Shown here in pieces: positions 55,969 through 64,000 of a stretch of 64,000 bases of DNA. This DNA comes from JACCTU01 sp963848525 (GTDB taxonomy: Bacteria; Actinomycetota; Thermoleophilia; Gaiellales; Gaiellaceae). The notes beneath the pieces were generated by a model. It ran no database searches. It was not told the DNA's origin and saw only the letters and a program-made list of their open reading frames with translations. A program made the translations under genes and the position numbers. The first letter of the stretch is position 1, and each line of letters opens with the position of its first letter. The stretch lies in NCBI GenBank assembly GCA_963848525.1, contig CAWKDZ010000001.1, positions 715,624-779,623 on the forward strand. Direction: 5' to 3'.

Positions 55969-56654
55969 TGGCGGTCGACCTGCGCTTCCTCGGCCAATCG
56001 TGCTTCGAGCTCGAGGCCGGCGGCACGACGGTCCTCGTCGACCCGTTCCTGACCGGGAACCCGAAGGCGGCGGCGACGCCGGACGAGCTGGAGCCCGACG
56101 TGATCCTGCTCACCCACGGACACGCGGACCACCTCGGCGACACGGTCGACATCGCCAAGCGCACGAACGCGCCGGTGCTGGCGATCGTCGAACTCGCGAA
56201 CGAGATCGCCGGCGAGGGCGTCGAGGTCTTCGATCCGAACCTCGGCGGCACGGTCACGTTCGACTGGGGCTGGGTCAAGCTCGTGCCGGCCTGGCACACC
56301 GCGGTGTCGCCGAGCGGTACGCCGCACGTGGCCGCCGGGCTGCTGATCCACATCGGCGATCGGCTGATCTACCACCTCGGCGACACGTGCCTGTTCAGCG
56401 ACATGCAGCTGATCGCGCGGCGCGGCGACAAGGTCGACCTCGCGCTGGTGCCGATCGGGGGCCACTACACGATGGACCGCTTCGACGCGGTGACCGCCGT
56501 CGGCTTCATCGAGCCGCAGCAGGTCATCCCCTGCCACTACGACACGTTCCCGCCGATCGAGACCGACGCGCAGGCCTTCAAGTCCGACGTGCAGAACGCC
56601 GGCTTCTCGCAGGTCTACGTGCTCGAGCCGGGCGGCACCCACAAGGTCAAGTGA
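55968..56654 (+). CDS. UPF0173 metal-dependent hydrolase (metallo-beta-lactamase fold)
   Basis: 228 residues. MBL motif HGHADHLGDT gives the dinuclear site; further ligands lie in WHTAVSPSG, LGDTCLFSDMQLIARR and IPCHYDTFP. The family is conserved but without an assigned substrate. ATG overlaps the previous stop; its own stop overlaps the following GTG. Confidence 0.92.
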   Translation: MAVDLRFLGQSCFELEAGGTTVLVDPFLTGNPKAAATPDELEPDVILLTHGHADHLGDTVDIAKRTNAPVLAIVELANEIAGEGVEVFDPNLGGTVTFDWGWVKLVPAWHTAVSPSGTPHVAAGLLIHIGDRLIYHLGDTCLFSDMQLIARRGDKVDLALVPIGGHYTMDRFDAVTAVGFIEPQQVIPCHYDTFPPIETDAQAFKSDVQNAGFSQVYVLEPGGTHKVK

Positions 56655-56926
56655 CCCACGCGATCGTCCTCATCGAGGCCGAGCGCTCGGCAATCGAGCG
56701 GCTCGGCGGCGAGCTAGCGGACGTCGAGGGCGTCGCCGAGGCGTACTCGGTAACCGGCGAGTGGGACTTCGTGGCGATGCTGCGCGTGCGCAACCCGGAG
56801 GAAGTGGCGAAGGTGGTGACGCACCGGTTCGCGGCGCTCGAGGGGATCAAGCGCACCCACACGATGGTGGCGTTCGAGGTCTTCTCCCGGCACGACCTCG
56901 AGGCGCTCTTCTCCATTGGCACGTAG
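56651..56926 (+). CDS. Lrp/AsnC ligand-binding (RAM) domain protein
   Basis: 91 residues from a GTG overlapping the hydrolase stop. Alpha-beta RAM domain without a DNA-binding half: AIVLIEAERSAIERLGGELA, VEGVAEAYSVTGEWDFVAML, LEGIKRTHTMVAFEVFSRHD. Such stand-alone RAM proteins assemble as ring decamers and bind amino acids; they may tune partner regulators. Confidence 0.9.
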   Translation: MTHAIVLIEAERSAIERLGGELADVEGVAEAYSVTGEWDFVAMLRVRNPEEVAKVVTHRFAALEGIKRTHTMVAFEVFSRHDLEALFSIGT

Positions 56927-57404
56927 GGTCGCCCTCGCGGTCGTTCTCGTGGCCCTGGTGGGCTGCGGCTCCGACGGCGACGACGCCGCCGCTCCCGAGC
57001 CGACGCCGGACCCGGTCGTCACCGAGACGCCGACGGCGACCCCAACCGCCACCGCGACCCCGACGGCCACGGCCTCGCCGACCGAGACGCCCGGGCCGGA
57101 GGACCAGCCGGGCGGCGCTGGCGACGAGGAGGAGGCGCGGGTGCGCGCCCGCTTCCGCGTGACGCCGAAGGGGATCACCCCGGCGCAGGTCTCGGTGCCC
57201 GCGTTCCTCGCCATCGAGCTGATCGTCGACAGCTACCTCGCCGAGCCGTTCGTGGTGCGCCTCGAGGGCGGCCCGCCGCTGTCGGTCGGCGCTGGCCGGA
57301 CCGCGCGGATGGACGTCGAAGGCCGGCGGCCGGGCCGCTACCGGATCGACTTCGGCGAGGCGGGTCAGGCGCTGCTGATCACCGGCGCCGAGCCCGGCCC
57401 GTAG
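56916..57404 (+). CDS. Lipoprotein with Thr/Pro linker and cupredoxin-like domain
   Basis: 162 residues from TTG 56916. MARRVALAVVLVALVGCGSD carries a lipobox (LVGC, Cys17). A PT/AT-repeat linker is followed by a beta-rich domain: FRVTPKGITPAQVSVPAFLA, YLAEPFVVRLEGGPPLSVGA, GRYRIDFGEAGQALLITGAE. The shape and GxYxIxFG motif suggest a cupredoxin-like fold, but no copper Cys/His ligand set is seen. Function unknown. Confidence 0.75.
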   Translation: MARRVALAVVLVALVGCGSDGDDAAAPEPTPDPVVTETPTATPTATATPTATASPTETPGPEDQPGGAGDEEEARVRARFRVTPKGITPAQVSVPAFLAIELIVDSYLAEPFVVRLEGGPPLSVGAGRTARMDVEGRRPGRYRIDFGEAGQALLITGAEPGP

Positions 57405-57408
57405 GGGT

Positions 57409-57414
57409 TAGGCT
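57409..57414 (+). promoter_or_regulatory. -10 box TAGGCT, candidate leaderless promoter
   Basis: Ends 8 nt before the ATG of the diiron gene at 57423. Confidence 0.35.
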
Positions 57415-57422
57415 CGCCCTCG

Positions 57423-58334
57423 ATGAGCGGGCGCACCGAGCGGACCGACTTCCAGGCCACGAGCGACCCCGCGCTGCTCGCCTCCGCCGATCGCGGCGAG
57501 TCCCAGCTGCTCTCCTACCGCCAGCTCTACGAGCTGTGGGAGCGCCAGCAGTGGGCGACGCAGGATCTCGACTTCACGCAGGACCGGATCGACTGGCACG
57601 AGCGCATCCCCGAGGAGGAGCGCTTCCAGCGAATGTACGGGCTGTCGTCGTTCTTCGTCGGCGAGCAGCGGGTCGCGGCCGAGCTCGGTCCGATCATGCG
57701 TGCCGCGCCGGAGGAGGAGATGCGGCTCTTCCTGTGCACCCAGATCGCCGACGAGGCGCGCCACGTCGCGTTCTTCGACCGCTTCTACGCCGAGGTCGGC
57801 GTGCTCGAGTCGAGCTCGCTCGCGGGGCGGCTCGAGGAGACCTCCGCGCACCTCAACCGCGAGTTCGGCGTGCTGTTCGACGAGATGCTCGGGGCGCGGG
57901 TCGAGCGGCTCGCCGCCGAGCCCGAGGACCTCGAGGCGCTCGTCGAGGCGATCACGATCTACCACATGGTGCTCGAGGGCATGCTCGCCCTCACCGGCCA
58001 GCACTTCATCATCGACTACAACGAGCGGATGGGCACGCTGCCGGCGTTCGTCGCCGGATTCACGCTGGTCGCGCGCGACGAGCACCGCCACGTCGCCTTC
58101 GGCGCGCGCTTCCTACGGGACATGGCGCAGCGCGACCCGCGACACGTCACGGCGATCCAGCGCACGCTCGCCGAGGTCGCACCCGCCGCCGACGCCGTGC
58201 TCCGCCCGCCGTGGGTGGAGGGCGGCGACGACGAGATCACGCTCTTCGGCGTCTCGGTGGCGGATACACGGGCGTTCGCCCTCAAGGCGCTCGAGCGCCG
58301 CATGAAGGTCATCGGGCTCCTGCAGACGGCCTAG
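57423..58334 (+). CDS. R2-like diiron (ferritin-like) oxidase
   Basis: 303 residues. Four-helix bundle related to ribonucleotide reductase R2 and R2-like ligand-binding oxidases. Metal ligands are expected in the helices with FVGEQRVAAEL, IADEARHVAFFDRF, IYHMVLEGMLALTG and VARDEHRHVAFG; the EXXH pairs are visible. The redox chemistry is unknown, but ligation of a tyrosyl radical or Mn/Fe site is plausible in this class. A full-length relative of the fragment at 7421-7789. Ends 3 bp from the csaA stop on the other strand. Confidence 0.85.
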   Translation: MSGRTERTDFQATSDPALLASADRGESQLLSYRQLYELWERQQWATQDLDFTQDRIDWHERIPEEERFQRMYGLSSFFVGEQRVAAELGPIMRAAPEEEMRLFLCTQIADEARHVAFFDRFYAEVGVLESSSLAGRLEETSAHLNREFGVLFDEMLGARVERLAAEPEDLEALVEAITIYHMVLEGMLALTGQHFIIDYNERMGTLPAFVAGFTLVARDEHRHVAFGARFLRDMAQRDPRHVTAIQRTLAEVAPAADAVLRPPWVEGGDDEITLFGVSVADTRAFALKALERRMKVIGLLQTA

Positions 58335-58337
58335 GGG

Positions 58338-58667
58338 CTAGTGGATGTGGGCGCCGAGCGGGACGTCGACGTCGGGCGCCAGCAGGATGATCCGGCCCTC
58401 CTCGTCGTAGGCGCCGAGGCAGAGGACCTCCGAGCGCACCGGGCCGATCTGGCGCGGCGGGAAGTTCACCACGGCGACGACGAGGCGCCCCTCGAGCTCC
58501 TCGCGCGTGTAGTTGGTGATCTGCGCGGACGACCGCTTGGTCCCGATCTCCTCGCCGAAGTCGATCGTCAGTTTCCAGGCCGGCTTTCGCGCCTCCGGGA
58601 ACTCCTCGACGCCCAGCACCCGCCCGACGCGCATGTCGACCTTCAGGAAGTCGTCGAACTCGATCAT
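58338..58667 (-). CDS. csaA: CsaA-type tRNA-binding domain protein
   Basis: 109 residues. OB-fold tRNA-binding domain: FLKVDMRVGRVLGVEEFPEA, PAWKLTIDFGEEIGTKRSSA, QITNYTREELEGRLVVAVVN, FPPRQIGPVRSEVLCLG. CsaA forms dimers that bind the tRNA elbow and has chaperone or export-related roles in Bacillus. Confidence 0.93.
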   Translation of the reverse strand: MIEFDDFLKVDMRVGRVLGVEEFPEARKPAWKLTIDFGEEIGTKRSSAQITNYTREELEGRLVVAVVNFPPRQIGPVRSEVLCLGAYDEEGRIILLAPDVDVPLGAHIH

Positions 58668-58738
58668 CGGGCGCCAGCCTAATCAGGCGGCGCGAGGGCT
58701 GCGCGGCGGGGGCGACGCGAGGACGACGGAGCCGCGGG

Positions 58739-60289
58739 CTAGCGTTGCGGCGCGGGGGAGGGCTCCGGGGTCGGCTCGGGCGCCGGCGTGGGCTCGGGCG
58801 TCGGCGTGGGCTCGGGCGTCGGCTCCGGAACGGGCGTCGGCTCCGGGATGGGAGTCGGCGCCGGCGTGGGGGAGGGCTGCGGCGTGGCAGCGGGCGGCGG
58901 CGTGTACGGGCCGGTGGGGGTGCCCGGGACGATCGCGCCCTCGGGCGGAGCGGCCACGCCCGTCGTGCCGTCGGGAAGGGTCGTGGTCGCGCTCTCGTGC
59001 TCCTCGGTCAGCACGGGCTCCTCGGCCACCGTCTCCGGGGTGGCCACGGGCTTGGCGGCCGCGGAGCTCGTCACCTTCGCCTCGACCTTCACGCGCGGCT
59101 TCTCGCGGGTCGTCGGGCGAGCCTCGCGGACCTGCTCGACCTGGGGCTCAGCGGGCGCAACCGGTGCCGCGACAGCCGGGGCCGCGGGGGCGGCCGCAGC
59201 GGCGACGGTGGTCTCGGCCTTGGGGCGTGGCTCGCGTGCGGCGTGCCGGACCTCGACGGCCCCGGCCGTGACGATCGCGGCGGCGGCGAGGCCGGCGACC
59301 GTCTTGGTCGCCAGCGTGCCGATGCCGGCCTGCGCGGCGGCGCCCGCCGCGGCGGCCGCGCCGCCCGAGGCGGCAGCCGACGTCGCGCCGCCGGCCGCGG
59401 CGCTCGTCCCGAGCTGGGCGAGCAGCGTCTTCTTGAGCAGCAGCAGCGGACCGACGGGGAAGAGCGCGGCGAGCGCGCGGTTGTTCGCCCGCAGGTGCTT
59501 GCGGAAGGCCGAGCACTGCTCGCACGTGCGCAGGTGGCGGCGCAGCGGAGCCGTCGTGCCCGCGATGCCCTCGGCGATCCGGCCGAGTTCCTCGCGCACC
59601 TCCTCGCACGTGAGCAGCCGGGCCTCGGCCGCCTCGGCGAGCGATACCCGCGCGCGCACGAGCAGCGACTTCACCGACGGGACGGTGGTCTCCATCGCCT
59701 CGGCGATCTGCTCGTATGACAGCGCGTCGATCTCGCGCAGCAGCAGCGCAGTCTTCTGGGTCTCCGGCAGGTCCTGCACGTCCGCAACCAAGAGCCGGAA
59801 CTCCTCGCGCCGGTGCACCTTGTCGGCGGTCGTCAGCCCGTGCTCGGAGAAGTGCACGTCCATCGAGTCCACGCCGACAGCCTGCGTGCGCCGCAGGTGG
59901 TTGAGCGACCGGTTGCGCGCGATCCGGTACAGCCACGGCCGCACGTTGATCTCGCGCTCGTCGCCGAGGATCGCGTTGAACGCGGCGGCGAAGACCTCCT
60001 GCAGCACGTCCTCCGCGTCCTCCTTCGAGCTCAGCATGTGCCGGCAGAACGCGAGCAGGCGCGACTGGTAGCGCGCCACGAGCGCCTCGAAGGCTTGCGG
60101 ATTCCCGCGCCGGACGAGCGCGATCAGGCGCTCGTCGGACTGCAGGCGCAGGAGCGGCGAACGGCCGTGCAGCCCGGTGGCGGCGGCGGTGTGTTGGAGA
60201 GCGGAGGCTTCCACGACGAAGGGTCCCGCCCGCGCAAACTCCAGCGCGTCGGGAAAGTTGCGAGGAAGCGCAGGGTAGCGCCGGCCCAT
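58739..60289 (-). CDS. ECF sigma factor fused to zinc-finger anti-sigma-like domain, membrane helix and Pro/Thr repeat tail
   Basis: 516 residues from ATG 60289. Sigma region 2 about 55-130 (DERLIALVRRGNPQAFEALV, EDVLQEVFAAAFNAIL, RPWLYRIARNRSLNHLR), region 4 about 170-218 (LPETQKTALLLREIDALSYE, VPSVKSLLVRARVSLAEA). A zf-HC2 anti-sigma-like finger follows (Cys228, His252, Cys256, Cys259: HLRTCEQC), then an Ala/Gly-rich probable membrane helix (about 325-355) and a long extracytoplasmic tail ending in EPTP repeats. Sigma and its regulator in one membrane-bound chain would require proteolytic release. An upstream in-frame start is antisense to other genes. Confidence 0.87.
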   Translation of the reverse strand: MGRRYPALPRNFPDALEFARAGPFVVEASALQHTAAATGLHGRSPLLRLQSDERLIALVRRGNPQAFEALVARYQSRLLAFCRHMLSSKEDAEDVLQEVFAAAFNAILGDEREINVRPWLYRIARNRSLNHLRRTQAVGVDSMDVHFSEHGLTTADKVHRREEFRLLVADVQDLPETQKTALLLREIDALSYEQIAEAMETTVPSVKSLLVRARVSLAEAAEARLLTCEEVREELGRIAEGIAGTTAPLRRHLRTCEQCSAFRKHLRANNRALAALFPVGPLLLLKKTLLAQLGTSAAAGGATSAAASGGAAAAAGAAAQAGIGTLATKTVAGLAAAAIVTAGAVEVRHAAREPRPKAETTVAAAAAPAAPAVAAPVAPAEPQVEQVREARPTTREKPRVKVEAKVTSSAAAKPVATPETVAEEPVLTEEHESATTTLPDGTTGVAAPPEGAIVPGTPTGPYTPPPAATPQPSPTPAPTPIPEPTPVPEPTPEPTPTPEPTPAPEPTPEPSPAPQR

Positions 60290-60294
60290 GAACG

Positions 60295-60843
60295 TCAGCG
60301 CTTCGGCCCGACAAACGCGTCCAGCTTTGCGACCTCGCTCCTGCGGTCGACCGCGATCTGGCAGTCGTTCGGCCGCGTCCAACCGATACCGAGGAGGTCG
60401 AGGTGCGCGCAGAACATCGCGCGGATGTCGTCAGATCGATTCGAGAACGAGTATCTCGAGTAGCGGTAGGTGCGCTCTCCGACACGCTGATGGGCGATGA
60501 ACCGGCAACCGTCCGAGTGAATGAGTCCGCGCACGAACTCCCTTGGTCGGGAACCGACGATCCGTGCCTGCCATCGAGCAATTGAGAGCGCACGCGTGTG
60601 TTTGGGGCCTGGACCATGCTGTGGAATCACGCTGGGCCAGTGCTTCCAGCAGTTCGCGACGACGATGCATCCAGGGCGCCGATGGCGGTGCACGGCGGTC
60701 TCGGGATGAACCGCGGCTATCGCCTCGGCGGCCGCTTCGATAATCATCGGATACCGCTGGTCGAGCGAGATGCGAAGCACGAATGAGCCGTTGCGCGTGG
60801 CCACGATCCAGCCGTCACCGAAGTAGAGCGTGCACGAACACAT
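60295..60843 (-). CDS. LAGLIDADG homing-endonuclease-like protein
   Basis: 182 residues from ATG 60843 (MCSCTLYFGDGWIVA). The C-terminal half holds FVRGLIHSDGCRFIAHQ, a LAGLIDADG-like helix and acidic site, with RYSRYSFSNRSDDIRAMF and the closing VAKLDAFVGPKR; the pattern recurs in actinobacterial intein/endonuclease-like proteins. The N-terminal half has GCIVVANCWKHWPSVIPQH, a Cys/His patch. A longer frame would run antisense through tRNA-Leu, so the shorter start is chosen. Its start lies 53 bp from the tRNA 5' end. Probably a stand-alone endonuclease or a domesticated DNA-binding relative. Confidence 0.75.
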   Translation of the reverse strand: MCSCTLYFGDGWIVATRNGSFVLRISLDQRYPMIIEAAAEAIAAVHPETAVHRHRRPGCIVVANCWKHWPSVIPQHGPGPKHTRALSIARWQARIVGSRPREFVRGLIHSDGCRFIAHQRVGERTYRYSRYSFSNRSDDIRAMFCAHLDLLGIGWTRPNDCQIAVDRRSEVAKLDAFVGPKR

Positions 60844-60895
60844 GTTCCCGCCTCGTTCGGCGGAAGCATTGTCCGGCCCTAGGATGTCGTCGCCC

Positions 60896-60980
60896 GCCCG
60901 GGTAGACAAACTGGCAAAGTCCGCGCTCTTAAAAAGCGCTGCTCGCGAGAGCACTGTGGGTTCGAGTCCCACCCCGGGCA
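60896..60980 (+). tRNA. tRNA-Leu (anticodon UAA)
   Basis: 85 nt. Acceptor GCCCGGG pairs with CCCGGGC, discriminator A. Anticodon stem GCGCT/AGCGC with loop CTTAAAA, anticodon TAA. The long variable arm TGCTCGCGAGAGCA and T-arm GTGGGTTCGAGTCCCAC are typical of tRNA-Leu. No CCA encoded. Decodes UUA, rare in this G/C-rich genome. Confidence 0.96.
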
Positions 60981-61044
60981 CTGAGAGTGTGATCGCGCTC
61001 ACACGTACCCGCAAGTTTCCTGACGCGGCGTCGTTGGGGCGGAT

Positions 61045-62430
61045 GTGCGGGCCACAGCCTCATTCGCGCGCGTCGTGGTCCTCGTCGCCGTCGTAATCGC
61101 CGCTGCCTTCGCGGTCGTGGTGCTGCTCAAGGGCGCGTCGGGCGGCTACACCGTGCAGGCGCGGTTTCAGAACGCCTCGCAGCTCGTCAGGGGCAATCTC
61201 GTGCAGGTCTCGGGCATCCGCGCGGGCACGGTCGAGGAGATCCGGCTGACGCCCGACGGGCAGGCCGAGCTCACGCTCAGCATCGACGAGAAGTACGCGC
61301 CGCTGCGGCGCGGCACGCAGGCGACGGTTCGCCAGGCGTCGCTGTCGGGCGTCGCCAATCGCTACGTCGACCTGCGGCTCGCCGGCGCCAAGGCGCCCGC
61401 GATCCCCGACGGCGGCGTCATCGACCAGAACTCGACGACGACCGCGGTCGACCTCGACCAGATCTTCAACACGCTCGACGAGCCCACCCGCAAGGACCTC
61501 CAGAAGGTCATCAAGGGCTCGGCCGCGCTGCACGAGGGTCGCGGCGAGCAGATGAACGAGGGCCTGCTCTACCTCAACCCGTCGCTCTCGGCCTCCTCCC
61601 GGCTGTTCCGCGAGCTGAACGCCGACTCGAAGCTGCTCGAGCGCTTCGTCGTGTCCTCCTCCCAGCTCGTCACCGACCTCGCCGACCGCCGCGACGACCT
61701 GGCCGGGCTCGTCGACAACCTCGCCACGACCACGGACGCGATCGGCTCCGAGCAGGCGGCGCTCGCCGAGTCCGTCGGCCGCCTGCCCGACTTCATGCGC
61801 CGCGCCAACACGACGTTCCTCAACCTGCGCGCCGCGCTCGACGACCTCGAGCCGCTCGTCGACGACTCGAAGCCCGTGGCCAAGAAGCTGCGCCCGTTCC
61901 TCGCCGAGCTGCGCCCGCTCGCCCAGGACGCCCGGCCCACGTTTGCCGACCTCAGCCGCCTGATCAAGGCACCCGGCAAGGGCAACGACCTGATCGAGCT
62001 CACCAACGCCCAGCCGGCGCTGCGCGACGTGGCCGTGCGCGACGTGAAGGAGAACGGCGACGAGCGCCCTGGCGCGTTCCCGGCCTCGACCAAGGCGCTC
62101 GAGCAGGCGGCGCCCAAGCTCGCCTTCTTCCGGCCCTACATGCCCGACCTGCTCGGCTGGTTCGACGACTTCAGCCACTCCGGGACGTACGACGCGCTGG
62201 GCGCAGCCTCGCGCGTCGGCCTCCACGCGAACGCGTTCTCGGTCGTCGACGGCCAGATCCAGGAGCTACCGCTCGAGCTGCGCGACGAGGCGTTCCAGGC
62301 CACCGCCGAGACCGACCAGCGCAATCGCTGCCCGGGCGGTGGCGACCACAAGTCCAAGGACGGCTCGCGGCCCTACAAGCCCTCACCCGGCTTCAACTGC
62401 GACCCGTCCCAGACCCTGCCGGACGGCTGA
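61045..62430 (+). CDS. MCE/MlaD-family lipid-transport protein
   Basis: 461 residues, GTG start. An N-terminal membrane helix (VVVLVAVVIAAAFAVVVLLK) anchors a MlaD domain (about 34-112: YTVQARFQNASQLVRGNLVQ, VSGIRAGTVEEIRLTPDGQA, VRQASLSGVANRYVDLRLAG). A long helical needle region (DADRRDDLAGLVDNLATT type repeats, FLNLRAALDDLEPLVDDSKP) and a Cys-containing C-terminus follow (NRCPGGGD, FNCDP). MCE proteins form the periplasmic channel of ABC lipid importers (Mce1-4 in mycobacteria). The paired second MCE gene follows after 1 bp. Confidence 0.92.
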   Translation: MRATASFARVVVLVAVVIAAAFAVVVLLKGASGGYTVQARFQNASQLVRGNLVQVSGIRAGTVEEIRLTPDGQAELTLSIDEKYAPLRRGTQATVRQASLSGVANRYVDLRLAGAKAPAIPDGGVIDQNSTTTAVDLDQIFNTLDEPTRKDLQKVIKGSAALHEGRGEQMNEGLLYLNPSLSASSRLFRELNADSKLLERFVVSSSQLVTDLADRRDDLAGLVDNLATTTDAIGSEQAALAESVGRLPDFMRRANTTFLNLRAALDDLEPLVDDSKPVAKKLRPFLAELRPLAQDARPTFADLSRLIKAPGKGNDLIELTNAQPALRDVAVRDVKENGDERPGAFPASTKALEQAAPKLAFFRPYMPDLLGWFDDFSHSGTYDALGAASRVGLHANAFSVVDGQIQELPLELRDEAFQATAETDQRNRCPGGGDHKSKDGSRPYKPSPGFNCDPSQTLPDG

Positions 62431-62431
62431 G

Positions 62432-64000
62432 ATGCGCCGCCTGCTCGTGGTCGCCGTCCTGCTCGTCGCCGGGGTCGCCGCGGTCGCCACCGCGTCCGCC
62501 GGCTCGGACGACCCGAAGACGCCGAGCTACACCGTCGAGCTCGACAACGCGTTCGGGGTCGTCCAGGGCGCCGACGTCAAGGTCGCCGGCGTGCGCGCGG
62601 GGAGCGTCACCGGCATGCGCGTCGACCCCGGCTCGAAGCGCGCGCTCGTCGACTTCACGATCGACAAGGCGGGCTTCGGCTCGCTCCGCACCGACGCGTT
62701 CTGCGAGACCCGCCCGCAGTCACTGATCGGCGAGTACTTCGTGGACTGCCGGCCTGGGACCGCGTCCGAGCGCCTGCGCACCGGCAGCACGATCCCGGTC
62801 GAGCAGACCGCGTCGACGATCCCCGTCGACCTGATCAACAACATCATGCGCCGCCCGTACCGCGAGCGGCTCGGGATCATCCTCGACGAACTCGGGGCAG
62901 GCGTCGGCGGCCACGCCACCGACATCCAGACCACGCTCCGCCGCGCCGTCCCCGCGCTGCGGGAGACCGACCGCGTGCTCGCGATCCTGGCCGAGCAGAA
63001 TCAAGTCCTCGCCAGCCTTACGGAGAACGCCGACACGGTGATCGGCGACCTCTCGGCCAACCGCAAGGACGTCGGTCGCTGGGTGACCGAGACCAAGCAG
63101 ACCGCCGAGGCGTCGGCCGAGCGGCGCGCGGAGATCGCGGCCAGCCTGCGCCGCCTGCCCGGCTTCCTGCGCGAGCTCGAGCCCACGATGGCCAAGCTCG
63201 GCCAGGCCGCCGACGCGCAGTCGCCGGCCCTCGAGGACCTCAACGCCTCGGCGGGCCAGCTCGCCAAGCTGCTGGAGAACCTCCCGGACTTCAGCGATGC
63301 CACGCGCACGAGCCTCACCTCGCTCGCGGAGCTCGGCCGCAAGGGCCGCCCGGCGCTGAAGGCCGCCAGGCCGACGATCGCCGAGCTCAACCGCTTCTCG
63401 ACGAAGACGCCGGAGCTGGCCAACAACCTCGACTTCGTGCTGCGCGACCTCGACGACCGCAAGCGCGCGGTCGAGCCGGACCCGCGCTCGCCTGGGGGCA
63501 AGGGCTACACCGGCATGGAGGCGCTCCTCCAGTACATGTTCGACCAGCCGATGGCGATCAACGCCTTCGACTCGAACGGCTACATGCTGAAGGTGAACCT
63601 CTTCGTCTCCGAGTGCTCGGAGTACCAGAACCGGCACTCGCTGAAGGAGAAGCTGAAGGAGGACCCGGGCTTCTACGCGCGCTGCGCCGCGATCCTCGGC
63701 CCGAACCAGCCCGGCATCACCCAGGCCGACCCGTCGTACACCGGCGCGCAGGATCACGGCGGCGGCCATCACGTGCCCGCGGCCGCCAAGAAGAAGGAGG
63801 ACACGCCGAAGCCTCCTGCCGCACCCGACGTGCCGCGCCCCAAGGGCGAGAACCCCAAGCTCGACGACGCCAGGCGCGAGGCCGAGAAGATCGCCAAGCA
63901 GCTCGAGGAGACGCTCGGCATCGACCTCCCGGACCTCCCGGCCACACCCGCGCTGCCCGGCCTGCCGTCCGCTCCCGCCGTCCCGCCCGCGCCAGGCAGC
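62432..64000 (+). CDS. MCE/MlaD-family protein, 3' end outside window
   Basis: 523 codons visible, still open at the window end. ATG 62432 follows the previous stop by one base. A signal-like helix (LLVVAVLLVAGVAAVATASA) leads to the MlaD domain (YTVELDNAFGVVQGADVKVA, GVRAGSVTGMRVDPGSKRAL, QSLIGEYFVDC), a needle of helices (LRRLPGFLRELEPTMAKLGQ, ASAGQLAKLLENLPDFSDAT), two Cys-bearing loops (ECSEYQNRHS, FYARCAAIL) and a Lys/Pro/Ala tail (PKPPAAPDVPRPKGENP). More MCE genes and the ATPase probably lie beyond the edge. Confidence 0.92.
   Translation, partial: MRRLLVVAVLLVAGVAAVATASAGSDDPKTPSYTVELDNAFGVVQGADVKVAGVRAGSVTGMRVDPGSKRALVDFTIDKAGFGSLRTDAFCETRPQSLIGEYFVDCRPGTASERLRTGSTIPVEQTASTIPVDLINNIMRRPYRERLGIILDELGAGVGGHATDIQTTLRRAVPALRETDRVLAILAEQNQVLASLTENADTVIGDLSANRKDVGRWVTETKQTAEASAERRAEIAASLRRLPGFLRELEPTMAKLGQAADAQSPALEDLNASAGQLAKLLENLPDFSDATRTSLTSLAELGRKGRPALKAARPTIAELNRFSTKTPELANNLDFVLRDLDDRKRAVEPDPRSPGGKGYTGMEALLQYMFDQPMAINAFDSNGYMLKVNLFVSECSEYQNRHSLKEKLKEDPGFYARCAAILGPNQPGITQADPSYTGAQDHGGGHHVPAAAKKKEDTPKPPAAPDVPRPKGENPKLDDARREAEKIAKQLEETLGIDLPDLPATPALPGLPSAPAVPPAPGS

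Noticed and set aside
58739..60617. Longer sigma-factor N-terminus beyond 60289
   Set aside because: Would run antisense through and overlap the LAGLIDADG-like gene, and adds no conserved sequence.

Overview
The window reads as chromosome of a very high-GC actinobacterium, most likely class Thermoleophilia (Solirubrobacterales-type: Solirubrobacter, Conexibacter, Patulibacter). That placement is inference. It rests on strong G/C third positions, actinobacterial families (PucR, Eis-like GNAT, DUF4235, large LuxR ATPases, MCE, LCP) beside csrA and selD, and dense ATGA/GTGA start-stop overlaps. Many genes have no Shine-Dalgarno sequence but carry a TANNNT box 6-13 nt before the start codon, the layout expected for leaderless mRNAs.

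Layout. 1-7.4 kb is accessory: the end of a LuxR-type ATPase regulator, a CBS protein, a TIR-domain protein beside the 3' end of a tRNA-Pro-like gene (candidate attachment-site scar), a second LuxR regulator and an FAD oxidoreductase. At about 7,440 two opposing genes are both cut off, which marks a rearrangement or assembly junction. 7.8-15.2 kb: glyQS, FmdB, an EamA exporter, two acyl-CoA dehydrogenases, a CHRD protein, an LCP ligase and a ROK kinase. 15.3-24.2 kb is a long mostly co-directional run: rsmI, an M23 protein, metG-tatD-rsmA-ispE, a DedA-PAP2 fusion and a PucR regulator. 24.2-30.7 kb: AraC/VOC pair, Eis-like acetyltransferase, methylthioadenosine phosphorylase, a SpoIVB-like S55 protein, a DUF1835 protein, a broken HNH endonuclease behind a LexA-like box, and tRNA-Gln. 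30.7-40.6 kb: glmU, prs, several small genes, a badly frame-broken LuxR regulator, rplY and pth. 40.6-51.7 kb: ECF sigma factor with coupled membrane partner, methyltransferase, mfd, a PpiC-type lipoprotein, mazG, eno, ftsB, csrA. 51.7-60.3 kb: a lone DUF2090 protein opposite a GCS2 ligase, a degenerate rhomboid, selD, a small metabolic cluster, an intact R2-like diiron protein, csaA and a sigma/anti-sigma fusion. 60.3-64 kb: a LAGLIDADG-like protein opposite tRNA-Leu(UAA), then two MCE lipid-transport genes, the second cut by the window end.

How genes work together. The core blocks supply translation (metG, glyQS, rsmA, rsmI, pth, rplY, tRNAs), envelope precursors (glmU, ispE, LCP, M23, ftsB), nucleotide supply and hygiene (prs, mazG, MTAP) and repair (mfd). 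The MCE genes are the start of a lipid importer.

Quality caveat. At least twelve genes carry single-base indels, mostly in G/C-rich runs, and one LuxR gene changes frame more than a dozen times. Conserved protein sequence and codon bias continue across the breaks, so much of this may be sequencing or assembly error rather than gene decay. Where I mark a gene frameshifted, the given span is the reconstructed gene.
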